Position numbers and translations under genes: made by a program
Source: Candidatus Geothrix skivensis
GTDB lineage: Bacteria; Acidobacteriota; Holophagae; Holophagales; Holophagaceae
Direction of reading: 5' to 3'
Assembly: GCA_016721195.1 (NCBI GenBank)
Contig: JADKIO010000005.1
Location: forward strand, 556,001 to 620,000
Length of the DNA stretch: 64,000 bases
Shown here: one piece after another, positions 28,961 through 37,144 of the stretch
Numbering within the stretch: position 1 is the stretch's first letter
How the letters are laid out: each line of letters starts with the position of its first letter
The notes under the pieces: generated by a model
The model's database searches: none
What the model was told of the DNA's origin: nothing
Seen by the model: the letters and a program-made list of their open reading frames with translations, nothing else

Positions 28961-31537
28961 ATGTTGATGTCACACCCCATTCCCGCCGCGGAGGCCCCTG
29001 TGCCCCTGCCTGTTGACTGCCGACTTGGTGCCTACCAGATCGTGTCGCCCCTGGGTGCGGGGGGTATGGGCGAGGTCTACCGGGCCCACGATGCGCGGCT
29101 TGGGCGCGACGTGGCCATCAAGGTGCTGCCTGCGGGCTTTGCCGAGGATGGCAACCGCCTGCGGCGCTTCGAGCAGGAGGCCCGGACCCTGGCCGCCCTC
29201 AGCCATCCCAACGTCCTCGCCGTGTACGACGTGGGTCATCACGAGGGCTCGCCCTACCTGGTCATGGAGCTGCTCGAAGGCGAGACCCTGCGCGAACGGC
29301 TGGCGAGCGGGGCCTTGCCCCTAAGGCGCGCCGTGGAACTCACGCTACAGATCGCCCACGGCCTCGCCGCCGCCCACGCCAAGGGCCTCGTCCACCGCGA
29401 CCTCAAGCCCGCCAACCTCTTCATTACCAAGGATGGCCATCTCAAGATCCTCGATTTCGGCCTGGCCAAGCAGGCGCCCTTGCAAGCCAGCGATCTGAGC
29501 CAGCTCCCCACCCGGGAGGCCGGCAGCCTCACCTCCGAAGGCCTGGCCCTGGGCACCCCGGGCTACATGAGCCCCGAGCAGGTGGAGGGCAAACCGGCGG
29601 ACACCCGCAGCGACCTCTTTGCCGTCGGGGTGGTGCTCTACGAAATGCTGAGCGGCCGCCGGGCCTTTGAGCGGAACAGCATCATCGAGACCCTCAGCGC
29701 GACCCTCAAGGAAGCCCCGCCCGAGTTGGCCTCTCCTCTCTGTTCCATTCCTGCCTCTCTGCAGGGCCTCGTGGCCCGCTGCCTTGAGAAGGAGCCGGGA
29801 AGACGCTTCCAGAGCGCCAAGGAGCTGGTGGACGACCTGGAAGCCGTGCTCGCGGAGCCTGCCTCCGCGCGGGTAGCGAAGCTGGGCAGCTGGCCACGCA
29901 AGCTGCGGCGCCCAGGCGCCCGGGCCCTGGTGCTCGTCCCCCTCCTCCTGGTCGCGGCTGGGGCGGGCGCGACCTTCTGGAAGGGCGCCGGCAAATCCCC
30001 GGCCCTCCCAGTTCCTGGCTACTCCAGTGTCGTGGCCCTTCCCAGCAAAGTCATGGGCTCACAGGACTCCGCCTTCCTCACCGATGCCATCCCCGACACC
30101 CTATCCACCCTGCTCGGGGGCGCCGAAGGGCTGGAGGTAAAGGTCCCCCCCAGCAGCCTCCAGATGGAGAAGGTGCCGGGGGACCTGGGCAGGATCGCCG
30201 AGGCCTACCAGGTGAAGCACCTGCTGCTCACCACGGTCACGGTCCAGGGGGAGAGCCTCATCCTCAACGTGAAGCTGGCCGAGGCCGCCACGCAGAAGGT
30301 GAGCTGGGCCGGACAGTACGAAGGCACCCGAACCACCTACAACGCGCTGCTCCAGGAGGCGGCGGGGGCCCTGGCCCGGGCCCTGCGGCCCGGGGGAGTC
30401 CTGGCGTCGACGGGGTCGGCTGAAACATCGGAAGTGGTGCTGCTGCTCCAGGAAGGTCGCTACTACGTCCGCCGCTACTGGACCCGGGGCCAGGCGCAGG
30501 ACTACGAACAGGCCCGGAAGCTCTACGACCGGGCTCTTGCGCTCAGCCCGGCTTCGTCCCGGGTGCTGGTGGCTGTCGCCCTTTCCTACTATGAGAAGAA
30601 CGGCCGGGATGGGGATCTCGAAGCCCTTACTCGGGGTGAAGCCTTCGCGCGCCGCGCCCTGGAGCAGGATCCGCGCAATGGGGCCGCCTGGTATACCTTG
30701 GCCTCGCTCGAGCAGTTCAAGCTCCGGCCGGACACCCGGAAACTGTACGAATGGTCCATGAAAGCCGTGCGCTATGCGCCCAGGGATCCCTGGTCCCACG
30801 GTACCTTCGGGTCCATTTCGGCGTTCATGGCGGAGGGTGGGAAGCAGGCCCAGGAGATGGACCCCTTGAGCGTCAATGACATCGGAATGCGGGCCACTGG
30901 GCTGATCTGGCAAGGGCGCGCCACCGAGGCTCTGCCGATCCTGGAGAAGGCGGTTGCGGAGCATCCCGACGATCCTTTCCTGGTGCCGACCAAGGCCTAT
31001 GCCCTGGTCCGCCTTGGTCGGCTGGCGGAGGCCGAGGCCCTTCTGGAGCGGTCCCGGCCCAAGCCTTCGCAGGCGACTTCCTTCACCGAGGACTTCTGGA
31101 ACCAGGTGCACTTCACGTGGCTGGCAGCCCAGGGGAAGGATGAGGCTACCCGGTCAAGGGGCACGGAACTGGTGCGCCGCTACCTGGATCCGAAGACGCA
31201 GGCGCTCAATCTCTGGAACGGCGTGATCACCATGACCCCCGACCTGCTGCGTCTGGGCCTGCGGGAAGAGGTGCTGCGCCTGCTCGAACGCAGCCTGGAG
31301 GTCGGCTATCCCCCGGGCCTGATCTGGCTATCCAAGACTCCGGAGTTGAACCCGCTGCGCGGCGATCCCCGCTTCCAGAAGGTATTTATGGCTGCCAGAG
31401 AACTGGCCGTGGTCCTGATTCAGCACATGGATGAAGCCAAAGGAGCGGGCGAGCTGCCGCGCTACCTCGAGCAGCCCCTGGCGGAACTGAAGGGCCTGGC
31501 GAACCGCCCAGGAGTAAGTGGTACACAAGGCCCATGA
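28961..31537 (+). CDS. Transmembrane Ser/Thr protein kinase with periplasmic TolB/TPR-like sensor (copy 1)
   Basis: An 858-residue Hanks-type kinase. Residues 25-295 are the kinase domain, with P-loop LGAGGMGEVYR, Lys54 in VAIKV, catalytic Asp147 in HRDLKPANLF, DFG at 165-167 and GTPGYMSPEQ. A proline/arginine linker leads to one membrane helix (about 321-340). Outside lies a TolB/FlgO-like domain (SSVVALPSKVMGSQDSAFLT to about 470), then TPR-like helical repeats to the end. ATG 28961 is chosen because homology begins soon after; ATG 28967 is an alternative. The stop overlaps an ATG of the receptor frame downstream. It is the first half of a duplicated kinase-receptor cassette. Confidence 0.88.
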   Translation: MLMSHPIPAAEAPVPLPVDCRLGAYQIVSPLGAGGMGEVYRAHDARLGRDVAIKVLPAGFAEDGNRLRRFEQEARTLAALSHPNVLAVYDVGHHEGSPYLVMELLEGETLRERLASGALPLRRAVELTLQIAHGLAAAHAKGLVHRDLKPANLFITKDGHLKILDFGLAKQAPLQASDLSQLPTREAGSLTSEGLALGTPGYMSPEQVEGKPADTRSDLFAVGVVLYEMLSGRRAFERNSIIETLSATLKEAPPELASPLCSIPASLQGLVARCLEKEPGRRFQSAKELVDDLEAVLAEPASARVAKLGSWPRKLRRPGARALVLVPLLLVAAGAGATFWKGAGKSPALPVPGYSSVVALPSKVMGSQDSAFLTDAIPDTLSTLLGGAEGLEVKVPPSSLQMEKVPGDLGRIAEAYQVKHLLLTTVTVQGESLILNVKLAEAATQKVSWAGQYEGTRTTYNALLQEAAGALARALRPGGVLASTGSAETSEVVLLLQEGRYYVRRYWTRGQAQDYEQARKLYDRALALSPASSRVLVAVALSYYEKNGRDGDLEALTRGEAFARRALEQDPRNGAAWYTLASLEQFKLRPDTRKLYEWSMKAVRYAPRDPWSHGTFGSISAFMAEGGKQAQEMDPLSVNDIGMRATGLIWQGRATEALPILEKAVAEHPDDPFLVPTKAYALVRLGRLAEAEALLERSRPKPSQATSFTEDFWNQVHFTWLAAQGKDEATRSRGTELVRRYLDPKTQALNLWNGVITMTPDLLRLGLREEVLRLLERSLEVGYPPGLIWLSKTPELNPLRGDPRFQKVFMAARELAVVLIQHMDEAKGAGELPRYLEQPLAELKGLANRPGVSGTQGP
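29189..29725 (+). repeat. Near-identical kinase-domain segment, copy 1
   Basis: About 537 bases within the kinase domain nearly match 34796-35329 on the same strand, with scattered substitutions and one 3-base length difference after the DFGLAKQA codons. Identity falls sharply downstream, where the linker, membrane helix and tail begin. This is much closer than the rest of the two genes and points to recent duplication or gene conversion. Confidence 0.85.
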
Positions 31538-31608
31538 AGCCAGGACGCGCTCTCGCTTGCGTCGGTTTTCTCTTCCCTGGATCGACCAACCCTCGAAAGG
31601 CCGCAACG

Positions 31609-34581
31609 ATGAGACTCGCCACTGCAGCCTTCCCAGCCGCCACGGCGCTTGCGGTCATGGCCACGGCACCCCTACTCGCTCAGACACTGACCACCGGCTC
31701 CATCGGCGGTACGATCCTGTCCAGGACCACCGGAGCTCTCCAGGCGGGCCTGCAAGTTCGCCTGACCTCAGCTCAGATCACGCGAACGGTCACCACCGAT
31801 GCCCAGGGCCGCTTCCTGGCCGGTCTGCTGAACCCGGGCCATTGGCACATCGTGGTGGACAAGCCCGGCTACCAGACCTGGACCGCAGGCATCCCGGTGT
31901 CACTGAACGCGGAGACGCCGGTGCTGATCCGCCTGGTTGAAGTGGAGGGGGCCACCGTGTCCGTCACCGCGGAGACGGCCATGGATTTCACCAGCCTGGC
32001 TGGCATCACCACCCGCACGGAGGAAACCCTCAAGAGGCTGCCCCTGGCGAGGAACATGAGCGACCTGGCCCTGCTCGCGCCGACCTCCGTCGTCGGACCG
32101 GCCACCCTGTTCGGCGAGGGACTGGGTTACTCCATCAATGGGGCCTCGGGCGCGGAAAGCCAGTTTCTCCTGGACGGCCTGGTGACCAACGACCCCCGCT
32201 ACGGCGGCCAGGGAACCGATTTGGTGACGGACTTCCTGGAATCCGCCGAGGTCCAGACCAGCGGCTTCAAGCCCGAGTACAGCACCATGGGCGGAGTTTT
32301 CAGCGCCGCCCTGAAATCCGGCACGAATACCTTCAAGGGAGTTGCCTGGGCCACCTACCTGCCGGGTGCCCTGACCGCCGGGTCCAAGGGGAATTCAATC
32401 GCCGCGGAAACCGCCCCCCCCAGCCGCTACGACCTGGGCTTCCACGCCGGCGGGCCGCTCCTCAAGGACAGGTTCTTCTACTTCGTTGGGGTGGACGCGG
32501 ACCAGTACCGGATTCCCGCCGATTCCGGGCAGATCGGCATGTACCCGACGCCAGGGGGAGGGCGGACCATCATCAATGCCCAGAAGACCCGCGCCCTGCA
32601 GGTGGTCACCAAGCTCAATTGGTACCTCAACCCCGACCAGCAGTTCACCGTGAGCATCTTCGGCACACGCCGCACCCTCGATGTGCCCTTCCGGGGCCCA
32701 ACCACCTTCAGCGACGCCAACTATGGCGCCGCTACCACGAACGAATCCACCAACGTCAGTCTGGTCTACGATCACACCCTTACGCCGAACCTGTTCCTGT
32801 CAGTGAAGCTGGGAAGTGCCCAGCAGGAGAGTCGCGTACAACCCGAGGACACCTCCCGGGCGAGCATCGAGGATCATCTCTGGTTCAGCCCAGGCGGCGG
32901 CGGACCGGATCCAAGGTACGAGGGTCAGACCTTCATGCGGGGAGGGTACGGGCTTTACTTCTCAGAGACATCCCGTTCGAGGCAGGTCAGGGCCGACTTG
33001 ATTTGGGCACCGGGAAGGCACGAAGTGAAAATAGGGGCCTCCCGCACGGACCTGCGCTTCTGGCGCCAGGATTGGGCTTCTGGCCCCCCGGGGGGGGACG
33101 CCATCTGGGCGATCTACCCGAATTCGAATTCCCCCAGCGGCCTTATGGCCTCTTCGGACCAGATGGGCCAGATCGGGGGAGCCACCATCACAGCCCGGCA
33201 GCATGCCTTCTACGTCCAGGACAGCTGGGAAGTTCGTCCAGGCTTCCGGGCCTTCTACGGCCTGCGCGCGGAAACGCAGGAGCACTTCGACAGGCTGGGG
33301 AAAAGGGTCATGGCCTTCACCAAGCTGGGGGACGGCCTAGAGCCACGGCTTGGGTTCACCTGGGACCCGAACCGGGATGGCCGTAGCAAGGTGAGCGGCA
33401 GCTACGCCTGGTACCACGAGCTTGTGCCACTTCAGGCCAGCATGATGGTCTACGGGAACTTTCTCGGCTATTGGCGGTTCTACAACCTCGACACCTACGA
33501 TCCCCGTGGCCTGGGCACCCTCGGCGCCCAAACAGGGGCCCTGGACATGACCACCCCCTACGTTCAGGAGCCGGTGGCCGAAGGTCTGAAGCTCCCCCGG
33601 CGCACCGAGATCACCCTGGGCTACGAACGCGACCTGGGTAAGGGCTTCACCTTCACCTTCAGGGCCGTGTCTCGCAAGCTGGACCATCCCATGGAGGACA
33701 GCCTGATCCTCCGGCCGGGGGGCACTTGGGCGGATGGTCAGGCCTACGACAACGTCTACGCCCCCGGCGTGGGCTACATCGCCCGGGGCATCCGCTGGAA
33801 TCCGGGGCCCTCCGTCTCCTGGATCGCCCCGCCCGGGGACGTGGACGCCCAGGGCAATCCCATCGGCGGGAAACGGATCACCGTCACCAATACCCTGTTC
33901 AAGGAGGCCACCAACCAGTACCTGGCCCTCACCATGGGCCTTCAGCAGCGGGGAGAGCGCAGCTTCTGGAGTTTGACCTACACCTGGTCCCACTTCTACG
34001 GAGACTATCAGGGCGTGATCGCCAACGATCTGGGCGGAGGGGCCTATGTCAATGCCCACGCCACCGGCTATTACGATACCTGGGCCTACGTCGGCACCGG
34101 CAATCTGGCCCTGGACCGGCGGCACAACATCAAACTGGATGGCTACCGCCGCTTCACCTTGGCCGGGAGACCTCTAACCTTGGGCGCCAAGTGGACCTGG
34201 GTCTCGGGCCTGCCCATCAGCCAATTTGACGATGGTTCCACGACGGCGGGCCTGCCTCCGGGAACCATGTCCCAACGTGGGGACTATTCCCTCGATCCAG
34301 GCCAGTACGGGATGACCCCCGACCGTTTCCTCTTCGGCAACCACGGACGCGCCCCCAGCCAGAGCGTGGTGGACCTTCACCTGGACCTGGAATTCCACTT
34401 CATGAGGACCAAGCTGGTGCCGGTGCTGGACGTCTTCAACCTCTTCAACACCCGCGTGGCGACCGCCATCTGGCAGATGGCCACCTATATGGGCTCGGGG
34501 CTACCGAACCCCAATTTCGGCGAGGCCCAGTCCTGGGTACCCGGGCGGAGATTCCAGGTTGGCGCGCGGGTGGTCTTCTGA
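31609..34581 (+). CDS. TonB-dependent receptor with carboxypeptidase-regulatory-like N-domain (copy 1)
   Basis: A 990-residue outer-membrane receptor. It has a signal peptide (residues 1-25, ending LLAQT) and a carboxypeptidase-regulatory-like beta-sandwich (about 28-110: GSIGGTILSRTTGALQAGLQ, TTDAQGRFLAGLLNPG). A plug with YSINGASGAESQFLLDGL follows, then a 22-strand-type barrel ending in the aromatic VGARVVF. This is the Oar-like type common in Acidobacteriota. I chose ATG 31609 for the good signal peptide; ATG 31534 overlaps the kinase stop (ATGA) and is possible. It follows its partner kinase directly, and a second kinase begins 25 bases after its stop. Substrate unknown. Confidence 0.88.
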   Translation: MRLATAAFPAATALAVMATAPLLAQTLTTGSIGGTILSRTTGALQAGLQVRLTSAQITRTVTTDAQGRFLAGLLNPGHWHIVVDKPGYQTWTAGIPVSLNAETPVLIRLVEVEGATVSVTAETAMDFTSLAGITTRTEETLKRLPLARNMSDLALLAPTSVVGPATLFGEGLGYSINGASGAESQFLLDGLVTNDPRYGGQGTDLVTDFLESAEVQTSGFKPEYSTMGGVFSAALKSGTNTFKGVAWATYLPGALTAGSKGNSIAAETAPPSRYDLGFHAGGPLLKDRFFYFVGVDADQYRIPADSGQIGMYPTPGGGRTIINAQKTRALQVVTKLNWYLNPDQQFTVSIFGTRRTLDVPFRGPTTFSDANYGAATTNESTNVSLVYDHTLTPNLFLSVKLGSAQQESRVQPEDTSRASIEDHLWFSPGGGGPDPRYEGQTFMRGGYGLYFSETSRSRQVRADLIWAPGRHEVKIGASRTDLRFWRQDWASGPPGGDAIWAIYPNSNSPSGLMASSDQMGQIGGATITARQHAFYVQDSWEVRPGFRAFYGLRAETQEHFDRLGKRVMAFTKLGDGLEPRLGFTWDPNRDGRSKVSGSYAWYHELVPLQASMMVYGNFLGYWRFYNLDTYDPRGLGTLGAQTGALDMTTPYVQEPVAEGLKLPRRTEITLGYERDLGKGFTFTFRAVSRKLDHPMEDSLILRPGGTWADGQAYDNVYAPGVGYIARGIRWNPGPSVSWIAPPGDVDAQGNPIGGKRITVTNTLFKEATNQYLALTMGLQQRGERSFWSLTYTWSHFYGDYQGVIANDLGGGAYVNAHATGYYDTWAYVGTGNLALDRRHNIKLDGYRRFTLAGRPLTLGAKWTWVSGLPISQFDDGSTTAGLPPGTMSQRGDYSLDPGQYGMTPDRFLFGNHGRAPSQSVVDLHLDLEFHFMRTKLVPVLDVFNLFNTRVATAIWQMATYMGSGLPNPNFGEAQSWVPGRRFQVGARVVF

Positions 34582-34606
34582 TGGCACCCTCCAAGGATTT
34601 CCTGCC

Positions 34607-37120
34607 ATGACCCTCGCACCCGGCACCAGCCTCGGCCCCTACGAGATCGTGGGTTCCATCGGCGCGGGCGGCATGGGCGAGGTGTACCGGGCGAAGGACA
34701 CGCGGCTGGGGCGGGACGTGGCAGTCAAGGTACTGCCCACGGGCATCACCGAGGATGCCCACCGCCTGCGGCGCTTCGAGCTGGAGGCGAAAACCCTGGC
34801 CGCCCTCAGCCATCCCAACGTCCTCGCCGTGTACGACGTGGGCCATCACGAGGGCTCGCCCTACCTGGTCATGGAGCTGCTCGAAGGCGAGACGCTGCGC
34901 GAACGGCTGGCGAGCGGGGCCTTGCCCCTAAGCCGCGCCGTGGAGCTCACGCTACAGATCGCCCATGGCCTCGCCGCCGCCCACGCCAAGGGCCTCGTCC
35001 ACCGCGACCTCAAGCCCGCGAACCTTTTCATCACGATGGATGGTCATCTCAAGATCCTCGATTTTGGCCTGGCCAAGCAGGCCACGCCTCCGGGCGACCT
35101 GAGCCAGCTCCCCACGCGGGACGCGCGCAGCCTCACCTCCGAAGGCTTCGCCCTGGGCACCCCGGGTTACATGAGCCCCGAGCAGGTGGAAGGCAAACCG
35201 GCGGACGCCCGCAGCGACCTCTTCGCCGTCGGTGTGGTGTTCTACGAAATGCTGAGCGGCCGCCGGGCCTTCGAGCGGAACAGCATCATCGAGACCCTCA
35301 GCGCGACCCTCAAGGAGGACCCGCCCGAGCTGGCCTCCCCCCTCGGCCCCATGCCCGCCTCCCTGCAGCGCCTCGTGGCCCGCTGCCTCGAGAAGGAGCC
35401 AGGAAGCCGTTACCAGCGTGCTCAGGATTTGGTGCAGGACCTGGAGTCGGCTCTGTCCGAGCCATCCGCTTCAGGGAGCCATTCTGGAAGATGGGCTTGG
35501 CGATTTGGGCGTCAGTCCAGGTCTCGAACCCTGCTTGCCTCTGCGCTGATCCTGTTGGCCTCGGGGGGTGGGGTGCTTCTGTGGGGCCTCCGGCGTGGGC
35601 CCCTTCCGCCCGCCGGTCTCCCGGGGCTGGTGGCGCTCCCCAGCAAGGTACTTGGATCCCAGGAGGCCGCCTTCCTGACGGACGCGATCCCAGACACCCT
35701 GTCCACGCTGCTCGTGGGCGTGGAGGGGCTGGACATGAAGGTCCCCCCCAGCAGTGCGCAGGTGGAAAAGGTCAGGGGCGACCTGGCGAAGGTTGCCGAG
35801 GCCTACCGCGTGGAGCAGGTGGTCCTGACCACGGTGACGGTTCAGGGGGAGAGCCTGATCCTCAATGTGAAGCTGGCCGATGCCGCCACGCAGAAGGTGC
35901 ACTGGGCCGGGCAGTTCGAGGGTACCCGGGCCACCTACAACACTTTGGTCAGGGAGGCGGCCCTGGCCCTGGCCCGAGCCCTCAAACCGGGTACAGCATT
36001 GGATCTCGGGGCCGGCACCAACTCGGAGTTCGAGTTGGCCCTAAAGGAAGGGAAGCACTACTCGGACCGCTTTGGCGACTTCTACCAGATTCAAGATTTT
36101 GAACGGGCCAAGGGCGCCTTTGAGCGCGCCCTGGGCCTGGACCCAGCTTCCGCACGGGCCATGGGCCACTTTGCCACTCTTTGGATGATGCGGGCCTGGG
36201 GGGGGCCTGAATACGAACGCACCTCCAATGCCGAAGCCGAGCGCCTCGCCCGGCTCGCGTTGACCCTGGATCCACAGGCCGCGGTCTGGGGAACCCTCGC
36301 CCAGGTGGAAGGATCGAAACGACCGGCCTCCATGGAGAGGGTGCTCGAGTATGCCATCCGGTCAGCGAGTCCAAAGTCGCGTGAACCCGACCATGGAGCT
36401 GCCCTTGGTGGTGCTGCGGGCGGGCCCATCCTCATGGCCGCAGGAGGTTGTCGCATTTTTGACCGGAACCCTCTGGCCATTGCCGATGGGGCCATGGGAG
36501 CGACCGGATTGACCTGGCAGGGCCATCCGGAGACGGCCTTGCCCCTCCTCGACCGGGGGCTTCGGATCGAGCCAGGGCATCGGTTCTGCCTGGTGGCGAA
36601 GAGCGAGGCCCTGGTGGCCCTGGGCCGACTCGATGAAGCGGGGCAGTTCCTCAAGCGCTGCGAGCCCAAGGACACAGATCGCGTCTGGGACGCAGAGTTT
36701 TGGCGCCAGGTGCGGTTCAAGCTGGCCGTGGCTCAGGGGGACATGGCCACGGCCACGGTCTTCGCCAACCGGGCCGCCAAGCTCTGGCTCGCACCCCAGA
36801 ACAAGGAACTGGATCTCAATGCCGTCTGGACCATGCCCCCCGGGCTGATGCGGATAGGACGACGCGAGGAGGCCCTGCGGATGCTGGAGAAGGCCATGGT
36901 GGCGTTCCCAAATGCCGAAGGCTGGCTTGGGGTTCTCTACCACCCCGAGCTTCGTCCGGCGCACGGTGATCCGAGATTCCAGCGGCTCATCGCACAAGGG
37001 AAGAAGGATGTGACCCTGGCGCTGAGGATCTTCCAGGAGGCCAGGGAGCGGGGCGACCTTCCGGCCTTCCTCGAGGCGCCCATGACCCAGTTGCAGGAAC
37101 TGCTGAACCGCACGCCCTGA
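34607..37120 (+). CDS. Transmembrane Ser/Thr protein kinase with periplasmic TolB/TPR-like sensor (copy 2)
   Basis: An 837-residue paralogue of the kinase at 28961. The kinase domain (about 12-280) keeps IGAGGMGEVYR, Lys41, Asp134 in HRDLKPANLF, DFG near 152 and GTPGYMSPEQ, and is nearly identical to copy 1 at DNA level. The membrane helix lies near 305-325 (LLASALILLASGGGVLLWG). The outer part again begins with a TolB-like domain (LVALPSKVLGSQEAAFLTDA), and the TPR-like tail (from about 475) is much more diverged from copy 1. ATG 34607 has AAGGA nine bases upstream. The gap from the first receptor is 25 bases and to the second 24, so the four genes are probably one transcript. Confidence 0.88.
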   Translation: MTLAPGTSLGPYEIVGSIGAGGMGEVYRAKDTRLGRDVAVKVLPTGITEDAHRLRRFELEAKTLAALSHPNVLAVYDVGHHEGSPYLVMELLEGETLRERLASGALPLSRAVELTLQIAHGLAAAHAKGLVHRDLKPANLFITMDGHLKILDFGLAKQATPPGDLSQLPTRDARSLTSEGFALGTPGYMSPEQVEGKPADARSDLFAVGVVFYEMLSGRRAFERNSIIETLSATLKEDPPELASPLGPMPASLQRLVARCLEKEPGSRYQRAQDLVQDLESALSEPSASGSHSGRWAWRFGRQSRSRTLLASALILLASGGGVLLWGLRRGPLPPAGLPGLVALPSKVLGSQEAAFLTDAIPDTLSTLLVGVEGLDMKVPPSSAQVEKVRGDLAKVAEAYRVEQVVLTTVTVQGESLILNVKLADAATQKVHWAGQFEGTRATYNTLVREAALALARALKPGTALDLGAGTNSEFELALKEGKHYSDRFGDFYQIQDFERAKGAFERALGLDPASARAMGHFATLWMMRAWGGPEYERTSNAEAERLARLALTLDPQAAVWGTLAQVEGSKRPASMERVLEYAIRSASPKSREPDHGAALGGAAGGPILMAAGGCRIFDRNPLAIADGAMGATGLTWQGHPETALPLLDRGLRIEPGHRFCLVAKSEALVALGRLDEAGQFLKRCEPKDTDRVWDAEFWRQVRFKLAVAQGDMATATVFANRAAKLWLAPQNKELDLNAVWTMPPGLMRIGRREEALRMLEKAMVAFPNAEGWLGVLYHPELRPAHGDPRFQRLIAQGKKDVTLALRIFQEARERGDLPAFLEAPMTQLQELLNRTP
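34796..35329 (+). repeat. Near-identical kinase-domain segment, copy 2
   Basis: Partner of 29189-29725 in direct orientation, 5.6 kb downstream. It spans the kinase core from the CTGGCCGCCCTCAGCCATCC block to the CCGCCCGAG block. The flanks diverge. As a direct repeat it could also recombine and delete one cassette. Confidence 0.85.
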
Positions 37121-37144
37121 TCCTCGCCGCCTGGGGAGTCCGAC

